Shown: positions 8,749 to 17,048, numbered from the stretch's first letter. The stretch: 64,000 nucleotides of DNA from CAVSMC01 sp963728935 (GCA_963728935.1 CAVSMC010000008.1:62001-126000); one strand, 5' to 3'. The notes: generated by a model not told the origin, from the letters alone. Numbers and translations are program-made.

Positions 8749-9249
8749 ATGGGCTTGATCGATTTCGTGAAGAACGCAGGCGAGAAGCTTTTCGGCGGCA
8801 AGGTTGCGACGACGATGGAGCAAGCTGCCGCCGAGCCGTCGAGCGCCGAGAAGTCGAAGGCCGCGAACGACGCGGCCGCCGACGCGATCATGGAGTATGT
8901 GAAGTCGCAGAACCTCTCGGCAACGGGCCTCACCATTACGTTCGACGGTGCGACGTCCACCGTCGCCGTATACGGGGTCGCGCCCGACCAGGCGACGAAA
9001 GAGAGGATCGCGCTCGCCTGCGGCAACGTCGCCGGTGTGGCTCGCGTCGACAATCGGATGAGCGTCGACCAGAGCGCGCCCGAGGCGAAGTACTACACGG
9101 TCGTGGCGGGCGATACGCTGTCGAAGATCGCCAAGGCGCACTACGGCGACGCCAATCAGTACATGAAGATCTTCGAGGCGAACAAGCCGATGCTCAAGGA
9201 TCCGAACAAGATCTACCCCGGCCAAGTCCTGCGCGTTCCGCCGGCTTGA
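8749..9249 (+). CDS. BON-LysM protein (Kbp/YgaU-like)
   Basis: A 166-residue protein with the architecture of E. coli Kbp (YgaU): short N-terminus MGLIDFVKNAGEKLF, a BON domain (about residues 40-105, TFDGATSTVAVYGVAPDQATKERI), and a C-terminal LysM domain (about 113-164, YYTVVAGDTLSKIAKAHYGD). Kbp binds potassium in the cytoplasm and is induced by salt stress. No signal peptide is seen, which fits a cytoplasmic location. A GAGCGAGG stretch precedes the ATG. Confidence 0.92.
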   Translation: MGLIDFVKNAGEKLFGGKVATTMEQAAAEPSSAEKSKAANDAAADAIMEYVKSQNLSATGLTITFDGATSTVAVYGVAPDQATKERIALACGNVAGVARVDNRMSVDQSAPEAKYYTVVAGDTLSKIAKAHYGDANQYMKIFEANKPMLKDPNKIYPGQVLRVPPA

Positions 9250-9275
9250 TCGATAACGTTGTCAGGCGAAAACAG

Positions 9276-9431
9276 ATGACGAATCTCACGATAGGCCCCG
9301 GGGACGATGACGACGACGATGACGACGACGATGTCGGTCGCGGCGGCGGCAACATCGATCCCGACGACGACGAAGGCGGCGACGACGACGAGGACGATGA
9401 CGGCGACGACGATGCGATCGACGTAAGTTGA
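9276..9431 (+). CDS. Asp-rich small acidic ORF, unknown function
   Basis: A 51-codon frame starting MTNLTIGPG, then ten consecutive Asp residues and further DDD-rich blocks separated by short Gly stretches; about half of all residues are Asp. The frame is open upstream to a TTG overlapping the stop of the LysM gene, but the ATG at 9276 is a more natural start. The DNA is a GAC/GAT trinucleotide tract, so the frame may be an expanded simple repeat rather than a selected gene. No family is recognised. If expressed it would be a strongly anionic, disordered, possibly cation-binding peptide, next to a potassium-binding-type protein. Confidence 0.4.
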   Translation: MTNLTIGPGDDDDDDDDDDVGRGGGNIDPDDDEGGDDDEDDDGDDDAIDVS

Positions 9432-9464
9432 CGTCGTCGAAAACTGCGCGCCCCGGGGCCGTGC

Positions 9465-10415
9465 TCAGTCCGCAGCGAAGCGCAGGCGGAATTCCGGTTG
9501 CGCAGGGGCAATGCGCTCGCCGTCCGAATTGGCGACGGCTGCGAAATGCGCTTCGGCGAGCGGCTGCGCGAGCCGGTAGAAGTCGCGGCAAAGCGCGTAC
9601 GCGGCAGCGCCCGGCCAGCCCGCCGGCAAGAGATCCTTCGGCAACTGCGGATCGCGCAGCCGCACGCGCCGGTACGCGTGGACCAGAAGCGTGCGCACGA
9701 TGAAGGCCTGTTCCGGATCGCGCGCGTCCTCGGCGAGACCGTGCAGCGCTTCGATGACGCCGGCGAATCTCGCGATGAAGCGCTGGTAGTCGGCCTCGAG
9801 CGTTCCGATCGCCCAGGCTTCGGGCACACGATCGGCGAGAGAGACCCCGCACGCGAGCGGTGCATCGTGTCCGCTGAAGACCATGACGGCATTGGCGAGA
9901 TCGAGCGCGGCGATGATTCGCGGCAACGCGCTGTCCTCGCGTGCCGGCCGGCCGTAGGCGCCTGCCGCGAATGTGCCGAAACCCTCCCACGCGAGCTCCT
10001 CGCGCAGCGCCCGCCGCTCGCTCGCCTCGGCGGCGTCGGCGGGGGCGAGCACGATCTCCCAGTCGCCGTTCCACGGTTGAGACGGCGGCGTGTAGACGCG
10101 CTGATACGCCTGCGCGAAGCGGCGCGCGCCGTCGGACGTCAGCCGATAGCGGCTGCGCCGGCCGACCGCTTCACTGACGAGCCAGCCGTCGCGGGCGAGC
10201 CGGAAGACCGAGGTACGCGCGAGCCGCTCGCTGATACCGAAGGGCGCAAGCAGGCGAAAGAGCGTCGAGAGCCAGACGTCGCCGCCGTGCGGCGCGAGCG
10301 CGTCTCCCCAGACGGTGACCACCAGCGACGATGCGCGCGGCGGGTGCGCATCGAGCTCGCGCTGGATCCAGCGGCGTATGCGAGAGTCGGGCTTGGTTGC
10401 GACGCGCTGACGCAC
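9465..10415 (-). CDS. paaX: Phenylacetate catabolism transcriptional repressor
   Basis: A 316-residue PaaX-family regulator. It has an N-terminal winged helix (RIRRWIQRELDAHPPRASSLVVTVWGDALAPHGGDVWLSTLFRLLAPFGI, with SVFRLARDGWL as the likely recognition segment), the middle PaaX domain (PWNGDWEIVLAPAD) and the C-terminal domain. PaaX represses paa genes and is released by phenylacetyl-CoA. The frame runs upstream through the operator region to an ATG at 10514, but GTG at 10415 gives the family N-terminus and length and is chosen. It is divergent from paaABCDE, with an inverted repeat in the 76-base gap. Confidence 0.94.
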   Translation of the reverse strand: MRQRVATKPDSRIRRWIQRELDAHPPRASSLVVTVWGDALAPHGGDVWLSTLFRLLAPFGISERLARTSVFRLARDGWLVSEAVGRRSRYRLTSDGARRFAQAYQRVYTPPSQPWNGDWEIVLAPADAAEASERRALREELAWEGFGTFAAGAYGRPAREDSALPRIIAALDLANAVMVFSGHDAPLACGVSLADRVPEAWAIGTLEADYQRFIARFAGVIEALHGLAEDARDPEQAFIVRTLLVHAYRRVRLRDPQLPKDLLPAGWPGAAAYALCRDFYRLAQPLAEAHFAAVANSDGERIAPAQPEFRLRFAAD

Positions 10416-10422
10416 GTTGGAT

Positions 10423-10462
10423 ATGATACAGACTTTACATTGGGCTGAACAAATTGTATCAT
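10423..10462. promoter_or_regulatory. Inverted repeat, probable PaaX operator
   Basis: Perfect 8-base arms ATGATACA (10423-10430) and TGTATCAT (10455-10462) are separated by 24 bases in the gap between paaX and paaA. The AT-rich stretch between the arms probably contains the divergent promoters. Position between a repressor gene and its target operon makes this the best operator candidate; binding by PaaX is inferred. Confidence 0.6.
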
Positions 10463-10491
10463 TTTTCGTTTGGCATCGAGGAGGCGCTTCG

Positions 10492-11487
10492 ATGTACGCG
10501 CAGATGGTCGACACCGGGGTGAAGAAGCTTCAGTCCGCCGCCGACATGACGCCGGAGGAGCGCGCGTTCCAAGCGCGCATCGACGCCGACATCAAGATCG
10601 AGCCCAAGGACGCGATGCCCGAAGCCTATCGGCGCACGCTCGTGCGCCAGATCTCGCAGCATGCGCATTCGGAGATCGTCGGCATGCTGCCCGAGGGCAA
10701 TTGGATCACGCGCGCGCCGACACTCAAGCGCAAGGCGATCCTGATGGCGAAGGTGCAGGACGAGGGCGGGCACGGCCTGTACCTGTACTCGGCCGCCGAA
10801 ACGCTCGGCGTGTCGCGCGACCAGCTCGTCGCCGACCTGCACTCCGGCAAGGCGAAATATTCGAGCATATTCAACTATCCGACGCTGAGCTGGGCCGACA
10901 TCGGCGCGATCGGCTGGCTCGTCGACGGCGCGGCGATCATGAACCAGATTCCTCTGTGCCGCTGCTCGTACGGGCCCTATGCGCGCGCGATGGTCCGCAT
11001 TTGCAAGGAGGAGAGCTTCCACCAGCGCCAGGGCTACGACATCATGATGGCGCTCGCCCGCGGCTCCGACTCGCAGAAGGCGATGGCGCAGGACGCGCTC
11101 GATCGCTGGTGGTGGCCGTCGGTGATGATGTTCGGGCCGCCCGACGCCGAGAGCGTGCACAGCGCGCAGTCGGCGGCGTGGAGGATCAAGCTGCTGTCCA
11201 ACGACGAGCTGCGTCAGCGCTTCGTCGACCAGACGGTTCCGCAGGCCGAGTATCTCGGCTTGACGATCCCCGATCCCGACTGCAAATGGAACGCCGAGCG
11301 AGGCCATTACGACATCGGACCGATCGATTGGGACGAGTTCTACAACGTCGTCAAAGGCAATGGTCCGTGCAACCGGCATCGACTCGCGACGCGCGTCGAG
11401 GCGTGGGACAACGGCGCATGGGTGCGCGATGCCGCCGTCGCCTACGCGGACAAGCGCGCGGCGCGCGAAGCGAAGCGAGTGGCATAG
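10492..11487 (+). CDS. paaA: 1,2-phenylacetyl-CoA epoxidase subunit A
   Basis: The 331-residue catalytic diiron subunit of the epoxidase that forms ring-1,2-epoxyphenylacetyl-CoA from phenylacetyl-CoA, oxygen and NADPH. Diiron ligand motifs are visible: DEGGH at residues 90-94 and EESFH at 173-177. The start is the ATG at 10492 with GAGGAGG just upstream; the longer open frame upstream covers the operator and is rejected. First gene of paaABCDE, reading away from paaX. Confidence 0.97.
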   Translation: MYAQMVDTGVKKLQSAADMTPEERAFQARIDADIKIEPKDAMPEAYRRTLVRQISQHAHSEIVGMLPEGNWITRAPTLKRKAILMAKVQDEGGHGLYLYSAAETLGVSRDQLVADLHSGKAKYSSIFNYPTLSWADIGAIGWLVDGAAIMNQIPLCRCSYGPYARAMVRICKEESFHQRQGYDIMMALARGSDSQKAMAQDALDRWWWPSVMMFGPPDAESVHSAQSAAWRIKLLSNDELRQRFVDQTVPQAEYLGLTIPDPDCKWNAERGHYDIGPIDWDEFYNVVKGNGPCNRHRLATRVEAWDNGAWVRDAAVAYADKRAAREAKRVA

Positions 11488-11497
11488 GAGGCAAGCG

Positions 11498-11782
11498 ATG
11501 AGTGCTGAGTGGCCGCTGTGGGAAGTCTTCGTCCGTTCGCAACACGGGCTTGCGCACAAGCACGTCGGCAGCTTGCATGCGTCGGACGCCGAGATGGCGA
11601 TCCGCAACGCGCGTGACGTCTACACGCGCCGCAACGAAGGCGTGTCGATCTGGGTCGTGCGCTCGGCGGACGTCAGCGCATCGAACCCCGTCGCCAAGGA
11701 ATCGCTGTTCGAACCCGCGAGCAGCAAGGTCTATCGGCATCCGACGTTCTTTCCGATGCCCGACGAAGTGAAGCATCTCTGA
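11498..11782 (+). CDS. paaB: 1,2-phenylacetyl-CoA epoxidase subunit B
   Basis: A 94-residue small subunit of the epoxidase. The N-terminus WPLWEVFVRSQHGLAHKHVGSLHASDAEMAIRNARDVYTRR is the family signature, and the C-terminus ends HPTFFPMPDEVKHL. PaaB bridges the catalytic PaaAC core to the complex and is required for activity. An AGGAGG ribosome-binding site precedes the ATG at 11498; the frame is open upstream but only inside paaA. It overlaps the start of paaC by one base (TGATG). Confidence 0.95.
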   Translation: MSAEWPLWEVFVRSQHGLAHKHVGSLHASDAEMAIRNARDVYTRRNEGVSIWVVRSADVSASNPVAKESLFEPASSKVYRHPTFFPMPDEVKHL

Positions 11783-12642
11783 TGAGCGCCGCACGGCCGC
11801 CCGAAGGCGCTCGCCCCCTTGGGGGGGAACGGCGCGAAGCGCCGCTCGCGGGGGATGCACCCACCGTTGGCGAAGGCCTGTTCCAGTACCTGCTGCGGCT
11901 CGGCGACACGCCGCTCGTGCTCGCGCAACGGCTCGGCGAGTGGGTCGGCAAGGGGCCGATCGTCGAGGAGGACATCGCCTCGACGAACGTCGGCCTCGAC
12001 CTGCTCGGACAGGCGCGCTTATGGCTTTCGTACGCTGGCGAGGTCGAGGCACGCGTTCGCGGCACAGGGCGCGACGAAGACCAGCTCGCATTCGTTCGCG
12101 ATGTCGGCGAGTTTCGCAATCTGCTGATCGTCGAGCAGCCGAACGGCAGCTACGCCGACACGATCGCCCGCCAGTTTCTGTTCGACGCGTGGCACGCGCT
12201 TGCGCTCGACGCGCTCGCGCGATCGACCGACGCACGCATCGCCGAGATCGCGGCGAAAGCGGTGAAGGAAGTCGCCTATCACGTCGAGCGCTCCGGCGAT
12301 TGGGTGGTGAGGCTCGGCGACGGAAGCGAGCTCTCGCACGCGCGCATGCAGGCGTCGGTCGACGCGCTGTGGCCCTACACGGGCGAGATGTTCACCATCG
12401 ACGCCGTCGACTCGGCGCTGATCGATTCCGCTGTCGCCGTCGACGTTCGATTGCTCGAAGCGCCGTGGCGCGCGCAGGTCGGGTCGGTGCTGGCGGAGGC
12501 GACGCTCGCGATGCCGAGCGACGTGTTCATGCAAGGCGCGAACGGTCGCGGCGGCAAGCAGGGCCGGCATACCGAGCACCTGGGGCACATGCTGGCCGAA
12601 ATGCAATTCCTGCAACGCGCCTATCCGGGGCTGCAATGGTGA
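11782..12642 (+). CDS. paaC: 1,2-phenylacetyl-CoA epoxidase subunit C
   Basis: A 286-residue structural partner of PaaA with the same four-helix fold but without a full diiron site. The conserved protein begins near residue 33 (LFQYLLRLGDTPLVLAQRLGEWVGKGPIVEEDIAS) and ends HTEHLGHMLAEMQFLQRAYPGLQW. The first about 30 residues (SAARPPEGARPLGGERREAP) are not part of the family; they are encoded by a G/C-rich palindromic stretch like the intergenic repeats elsewhere in the window. The start ATG overlaps the paaB stop. An alternative internal start near the conserved region cannot be excluded. Confidence 0.94.
   Translation: MSAARPPEGARPLGGERREAPLAGDAPTVGEGLFQYLLRLGDTPLVLAQRLGEWVGKGPIVEEDIASTNVGLDLLGQARLWLSYAGEVEARVRGTGRDEDQLAFVRDVGEFRNLLIVEQPNGSYADTIARQFLFDAWHALALDALARSTDARIAEIAAKAVKEVAYHVERSGDWVVRLGDGSELSHARMQASVDALWPYTGEMFTIDAVDSALIDSAVAVDVRLLEAPWRAQVGSVLAEATLAMPSDVFMQGANGRGGKQGRHTEHLGHMLAEMQFLQRAYPGLQW
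11814..11843. repeat. Palindromic repeat inside the 5-prime end of paaC
   Basis: Two adjacent inverted repeats: CCCCC-TT-GGGGG (from 11814) and GGCGC-GAA-GCGCC (11831-11843). They lie within the first 22 codons of paaC and translate in frame as part of a non-conserved N-terminal extension. The composition resembles intergenic repeats rather than coding sequence of neighbouring genes. Confidence 0.5.
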
Positions 12643-13190
12643 ACGCGCTCGAATCGAGTCTCGCGCATCGCCGCGCGGACGCCGGCGCGGCGCCGTTCGT
12701 CGAGTCGCTGTGGCGCGTGCTCGAGTCGGTGCGCGACCCCGAGATTCCCGTGCTCTCCATTCTCGACCTCGGCATCGTTCGCGAGATCGATGTTCACGCC
12801 GGCGTCGTCGTCCGTGTGACGCCGACCTATTCGGGTTGCCCGGCGACCGACGTCATCATCGACGATATCCGGCGCGCATTGGCTGCCGCCGGCGTTGCGC
12901 ACGCGCGTGTGGAAATCGCCCTCGCCCCGGCATGGACAACCGACTGGATCACCGCCGAAGGCCGGCGCAAGCTCGCGCATTACGGCATTGCGCCGCCGCG
13001 GCATGGCGCGGTGCCGCGCGTGGACGTCACCGGCATCAGCCCGTTGCGCCGCTCCGTCGGCGCCGTGGAGTGTCCGCGCTGCGGCTCGAACGCGACACGG
13101 CTCGTGTCGCAGTTCGGTTCGACGGCGTGCAAGGCGCTGATGCGTTGCGGCGAATGTCTCGAGCCGTTCGATTACTTCAAGCCGCACTGA
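12636..13190 (+). CDS. paaD: Phenylacetate degradation protein PaaD (Fe-S assembly)
   Basis: A 184-residue protein needed for a working epoxidase, thought to help assemble or repair its iron-sulfur or diiron centres. The N-terminal part is a MIP18/DUF59 domain (ESVRDPEIPVLSILDLGIVREI, then VVRVTPTYSGCPATDVI). The C-terminal part has a zinc-ribbon-like CPRCGS...MRCGEC pair. It starts within paaC, overlapping it by 7 bases, which implies translational coupling. The frame is open far upstream, but only as a shadow of paaC. Confidence 0.94.
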   Translation: MVNALESSLAHRRADAGAAPFVESLWRVLESVRDPEIPVLSILDLGIVREIDVHAGVVVRVTPTYSGCPATDVIIDDIRRALAAAGVAHARVEIALAPAWTTDWITAEGRRKLAHYGIAPPRHGAVPRVDVTGISPLRRSVGAVECPRCGSNATRLVSQFGSTACKALMRCGECLEPFDYFKPH

Positions 13191-13203
13191 CGGCTCAGTC
13201 CCG

Positions 13204-14277
13204 ATGAGCAGGTTCCACTCTTTGTCGATTGCCCGCGTCGAGCGCGAGACGCGCGATGCGGTTGCCATCACGTTCGCCGTGCCGGCGCAACTGGCCGACG
13301 CTTTTCGATTCGATCCAGGTCAGCATCTGACGCTGCGCACCACGATCGAGGGCCAGGACGTGCGCCGCTCCTATTCGATATGCTCGGCGCAGCACGAGGG
13401 GACGCTGCGTATCGCGGTCAAGCGCAATCCGCAGGGCACCTTCTCGTGCTGGGCGAACGAGCGCCTGAAGGCGGGCGACGTGATCGACGTGCTGCCGCCG
13501 ATGGGTCATTTCAATGTTCCGCTCGATCCGGCGGCGCGCCGGCGCTACGTCGGCTTCGCCGCGGGAAGCGGCATCACGCCGTTGCTGTCGATCGTCAAGA
13601 CGACGCTCGCGACCGAGCCCGCGAGCGAGTTCACGCTGTTCTACGGCAACCGCGCGTCGTCGACGGTGATGTTCAAGGAAGAGCTCGCCGCGCTCAAGGA
13701 CCTGCATCTGACGCGCTTCAACCTCGTGCACGTGCTGTCGCGCGAGGCACAGGACATCGACTTGCTGCACGGGCGCATCGACCGAGCGAAAGCCGACGCC
13801 TTGCTTTCGCATTGGGTCGACCTCGAGAACGTCGATGCGGTGTTCGTTTGCGGGCCGGACGGCATGATGCACGCGGTCAGCGAAGCGCTTGCCGGGCGCG
13901 GCTTTCCGGCGTCGAAGATGAAGATCGAGCGCTTCGCGACGAGCATTCCGCGCCACGAGCACAGGCCGGCGAAGATGCCCGAACGCGGACACGATCAGTG
14001 CCAGGTCACCGTCGTGATCGACGGCTCGGCGAAGTCCTTTCCGGTGGACAAGGCGAACGAAAGCGTCCTCGAGGCGGGGCTCGCGCACGGCATCGAGCTG
14101 CCGTACTCGTGCAAGGCGGGCGTGTGCTCGACGTGTCGCGCGAAGCTCGTCGCGGGTGAGGTCGACATGGACGCGAACTTCGCGCTCGAGGACTACGAGG
14201 TCGCGCGCGGATTCGTGCTGACGTGCCAGAGCTATCCGGTGAGCGACACCGTAACCATCGATTACGACCAGAGCTAG
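13204..14277 (+). CDS. paaE: 1,2-phenylacetyl-CoA epoxidase reductase subunit E
   Basis: A 357-residue NADPH-dependent reductase that feeds electrons to the PaaAC diiron site. Domains in order: FAD-binding barrel with RRSYSIC, NAD(P)-binding domain with AAGSGITPLLSI and VFVCGPDGMM, and a C-terminal plant-type [2Fe-2S] ferredoxin with CKAGVCSTCRAKL and a distal Cys in FVLTCQSYP. It is 13 bases after paaD. A cluster of inverted repeats immediately downstream separates it from paaN. Confidence 0.97.
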   Translation: MSRFHSLSIARVERETRDAVAITFAVPAQLADAFRFDPGQHLTLRTTIEGQDVRRSYSICSAQHEGTLRIAVKRNPQGTFSCWANERLKAGDVIDVLPPMGHFNVPLDPAARRRYVGFAAGSGITPLLSIVKTTLATEPASEFTLFYGNRASSTVMFKEELAALKDLHLTRFNLVHVLSREAQDIDLLHGRIDRAKADALLSHWVDLENVDAVFVCGPDGMMHAVSEALAGRGFPASKMKIERFATSIPRHEHRPAKMPERGHDQCQVTVVIDGSAKSFPVDKANESVLEAGLAHGIELPYSCKAGVCSTCRAKLVAGEVDMDANFALEDYEVARGFVLTCQSYPVSDTVTIDYDQS

Positions 14278-14280
14278 GGA

Positions 14281-14398
14281 AAAGCAGGGTCAGACTCGAC
14301 TTTTCATCTACGGTGTTGGCCTTGTAAGTGGTGCGCGAAAAGTCGAGTCTGACCCCAATTTCCAATTTCCGACGCGAAAAGTCGAGTCTGACCCTACT
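14281..14398. repeat. REP-like inverted repeat cluster 1 (three copies)
   Basis: Three copies of the 19-base core GGGTCAGACTCGACTTTTC: one forward (14288-14306) and two reverse (14338-14356 and 14377-14395). Forward and reverse copies could form a long hairpin. The cluster fills most of the gap between paaE and paaN, so it may end or attenuate transcription between the epoxidase genes and the lower-pathway genes. Similar short palindromes in other proteobacteria are mobilised by REP-associated tyrosine transposases; no transposase is nearby. Confidence 0.85.
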
Positions 14399-14476
14399 TT
14401 CCGTTTGACGTCGATTTGCGTTGCCGTTCGTGCGAAGTTGAGCGGAAACTTCGCCATTCTTACTTAGGAGCTTCCC

Positions 14477-16165
14477 GTGCCGCATCCTCTTTTCAACAAG
14501 CATCGCGCGATCCTCGATCGTGCGCTCCAGGCGATCGCCGAGCGCGGCTATTGGAGTCCGTTTCCGGAATCGGCGAGCCCGAAAGCCTACGGCGAGGGCA
14601 GCGCGGAGGCGGGCAAGGCGCAGTTCGACGCGCTGCTCGCCAAGCCATTTCCGCTCCAGCAGTCGGCGACCGTCGGCCAGGTCGGATCGGAGCGCTCGCC
14701 GTATGGCTTTCCGCTCCATGTCACGTATCCGAAAGCGGACCTCGATCAGCTCTTCGCGGCGATCGAAAAGGCGCACGCGTCCTGGCGCAACGCCGGCGCC
14801 GAAGCGTGGGTCGGTGTCTCGCTCGAAATCCTCACGCGGATCAACAAGGCGAGCTTCGTCATCGCCAACGCGGTGATGCACACCACCGGCCAGGCGTTCA
14901 TGATGGCATTCCAGGCCGGCGGCCCCCATGCGCAGGACCGCGCGCTCGAGGCGATCGCGTACGCGTACGACGAAATGCGTCGCATCCCGGCGAAAGCGGC
15001 GTGGGAAAAGCCGCAAGGCAAGAACGAGCCGTTGCGGATGGAGAAGCGCTACCGGATCGTCCCGCGCGGCGTGGGCCTGATCATCGGCTGCTGCACGTTC
15101 CCGACGTGGAACGGCTACACCGGATTGTTCGCCGATCTCGCGACCGGAAACGCGGTTGTCGTCAAGCCGCACCCCGGCGCGATCCTGCCGCTCGCCCTCA
15201 CCGTGAAGATCGCGCGCGAAGTCCTCACCGAAAGCGGGTTCGATCCCAACGTCGTCACGCTTGTCGCGCACGAAGCCGGTGACGACACCGCGCAAAAGCT
15301 CGCGCAGCGGCCCGAGGTCAAGCTGATCGACTTCACCGGCAGCAACGCCAACGGCAACTGGCTCGAGGCGAACGCGCGACAGGCGCAGGTGTTCACCGAA
15401 AAGGCGGGCGTCAATCAGATCGTCATCGACTCCACCGGCGACTTCAAGGGCCTCGCGCGCAACGTCGCGTTCTCGTTGTCGCTGTACACGGGTCAGATGT
15501 GCACGGCGCCGCAGAACCTCTACGTGCCCCGTGGCGGAATCGACACGCCGGAGGGCCATCTGTCGTTCGATCAGGTCGCGAGCGGAATTGCCGAGGGCGT
15601 GGCGAAGCTCGTCAGCGATCCCGCCCGCGCCGTCGAAATCCTCGGCGCCGTGCAAAACGAAGGCGTTCTTTCGCGCATCGCTCAGGCGCGCTCGCTCGGC
15701 AACGTCGTGCTCGACAGCCAATCGATCGCGCATCCGCAGTTTCCCGACGCGACGATCCGCACGCCGCTGGTCGTGCGGCTCGATGCAGAGGACGCCGACA
15801 AGTACCTGCGCGAGTGGTTCGGACCGATCGCGTTCGTCATCGCGACCGATTCGACCGCGCAGAGCCTCGACATCGCGCGAAAGGCGGTCAAGGAGCACGG
15901 CGCGTTGACGATGGGCGTCTACACGACGCGCGACGACGTCGTGGCTCGCGCGGTGGAAGTCGCCGAAGACGTCGGCGTGTCGCTGTCGATCAATCTCACC
16001 GGCGGCGTGTTCGTCAACCAGTCGGCGGCGTTCTCCGACTTCCACGGCACGGGCGCGAATCCCGCCGCCAATGCGGCGCTGACCGACGCCGCTTACGTGG
16101 CCGGACGCTTCCGCGTCGTCCAGCATCGGATGCATGTGCCCGCACCCGCTGCGGTGGCGACGTGA
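14477..16165 (+). CDS. paaN: Phenylacetate degradation protein PaaN (aldehyde dehydrogenase type)
   Basis: A 562-residue aldehyde-dehydrogenase-fold protein of the paa-associated PaaN group. The catalytic Cys is C342 in LYTGQMCTAPQN, with GTGANPAANAALTDAAYV near the C-terminus. E. coli PaaZ is longer (about 680 residues) because it fuses this domain to a MaoC-like hydratase that opens the oxepin ring; here the hydratase domain is absent, so ring opening must rely on another protein or a different route. It begins after the REP cluster, with AGGAGC before the ATG. It is probably co-transcribed with paaG, 91 bases downstream. Confidence 0.9.
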   Translation: MPHPLFNKHRAILDRALQAIAERGYWSPFPESASPKAYGEGSAEAGKAQFDALLAKPFPLQQSATVGQVGSERSPYGFPLHVTYPKADLDQLFAAIEKAHASWRNAGAEAWVGVSLEILTRINKASFVIANAVMHTTGQAFMMAFQAGGPHAQDRALEAIAYAYDEMRRIPAKAAWEKPQGKNEPLRMEKRYRIVPRGVGLIIGCCTFPTWNGYTGLFADLATGNAVVVKPHPGAILPLALTVKIAREVLTESGFDPNVVTLVAHEAGDDTAQKLAQRPEVKLIDFTGSNANGNWLEANARQAQVFTEKAGVNQIVIDSTGDFKGLARNVAFSLSLYTGQMCTAPQNLYVPRGGIDTPEGHLSFDQVASGIAEGVAKLVSDPARAVEILGAVQNEGVLSRIAQARSLGNVVLDSQSIAHPQFPDATIRTPLVVRLDAEDADKYLREWFGPIAFVIATDSTAQSLDIARKAVKEHGALTMGVYTTRDDVVARAVEVAEDVGVSLSINLTGGVFVNQSAAFSDFHGTGANPAANAALTDAAYVAGRFRVVQHRMHVPAPAAVAT

Positions 16166-16256
16166 GCGGGGAGATCGGCGGCGGGCAAGCGCGAATCGGC
16201 GCCCAATGCCCACAACGTAGGCGGCATTTGGCGACTTCCGCGCCGGAGGCATCCGC

Positions 16257-17048
16257 ATGAGCGAGCAAAACATTCTCTACGCCGCCGCCGACGGCATCGC
16301 GCGGGTGACGCTGAACCGGCCCGACCGCCTGAACAGCTTCAACGACACGATGCATGCGACGCTTCGCGAGGCCATTGCGAGCGCAACCACCGACAAGAGC
16401 GTACGCGTGCTGGTGCTGACCGGTGCGGGTCGCGGCTTTTGCGCCGGACAGGACCTCGGCGATCGCGCGGTTGCCCCCGGAAGCGCGCCGGTGGACCTCG
16501 GCGCGTCGATCGAACGCAACTACAAGCCGCTGATCACGACGTTGCGCACGCTGCCGTTCCCGACCGTCTGCGCGGTCAACGGCGTCGCCGCCGGCGCCGG
16601 CGCGAACCTCGCGCTTGCCTGCGATCTCGTCATTGCGGCGAAGTCGGCGAGCTTCATTCAGGCGTTCTGCAAGATCGGGCTCGTCCCCGATTCGGGCGGA
16701 ACGTATTTCCTGCCGCGCCTTGTCGGCACGGCGCGTGCGATGGGCCTCGCAATGCTCGGCGACAAGCTCTCCGCCGAGCAAGCCGCGGCGTGGGGCCTGA
16801 TCTGGCGTTGCGTCGACGACGCCGAACTGCAGCCGACGGTCGATGCGTTGCTCGCGCAGATCGCCGCCGCGTCGACGCGCGGCCTCGTCGCGACTCGACG
16901 AGCGATCCACGCGTCGGCCGCGCACACGCTGGAGCAACAACTCGATCTCGAGCGCGACCTGCAGCGCGAGCTCGGCTTCGGCGACGATTATCGCGAAGGT
17001 GTGGCCGCGTTCATCGCCAAGCGGCCGCCGCGCTTCGCGGCCCGCTGA
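16257..17048 (+). CDS. paaG: 2-(1,2-epoxy-1,2-dihydrophenyl)acetyl-CoA isomerase
   Basis: A 263-residue crotonase-fold enzyme converting the ring epoxide to oxepin-CoA. It has the crotonase oxyanion segment (GRGFCAGQDLGDR), NGVAAGAGANLALACDLV, and GLVPDSGGTYFLPR with Asp at the place where ordinary hydratases have Glu, the mark of the PaaG group. The C-terminus DYREGVAAFIAKRPPRF is typical. It precedes paaH by about 200 bases in which no gene is evident. Confidence 0.94.
   Translation: MSEQNILYAAADGIARVTLNRPDRLNSFNDTMHATLREAIASATTDKSVRVLVLTGAGRGFCAGQDLGDRAVAPGSAPVDLGASIERNYKPLITTLRTLPFPTVCAVNGVAAGAGANLALACDLVIAAKSASFIQAFCKIGLVPDSGGTYFLPRLVGTARAMGLAMLGDKLSAEQAAAWGLIWRCVDDAELQPTVDALLAQIAAASTRGLVATRRAIHASAAHTLEQQLDLERDLQRELGFGDDYREGVAAFIAKRPPRFAAR

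Noticed and set aside
9246..9275. TTG start overlapping the LysM gene stop for the acidic ORF
   Set aside because: Would add ten residues unlike the rest; the ATG at 9276 is more plausible.
14006..16273. 755-codon minus-strand open frame opposite paaE and paaN
   Set aside because: High-GC antisense shadow: Arg/Asp-rich low-complexity translation, no domain, spans the repeat cluster, and paaN is certain on the other strand.
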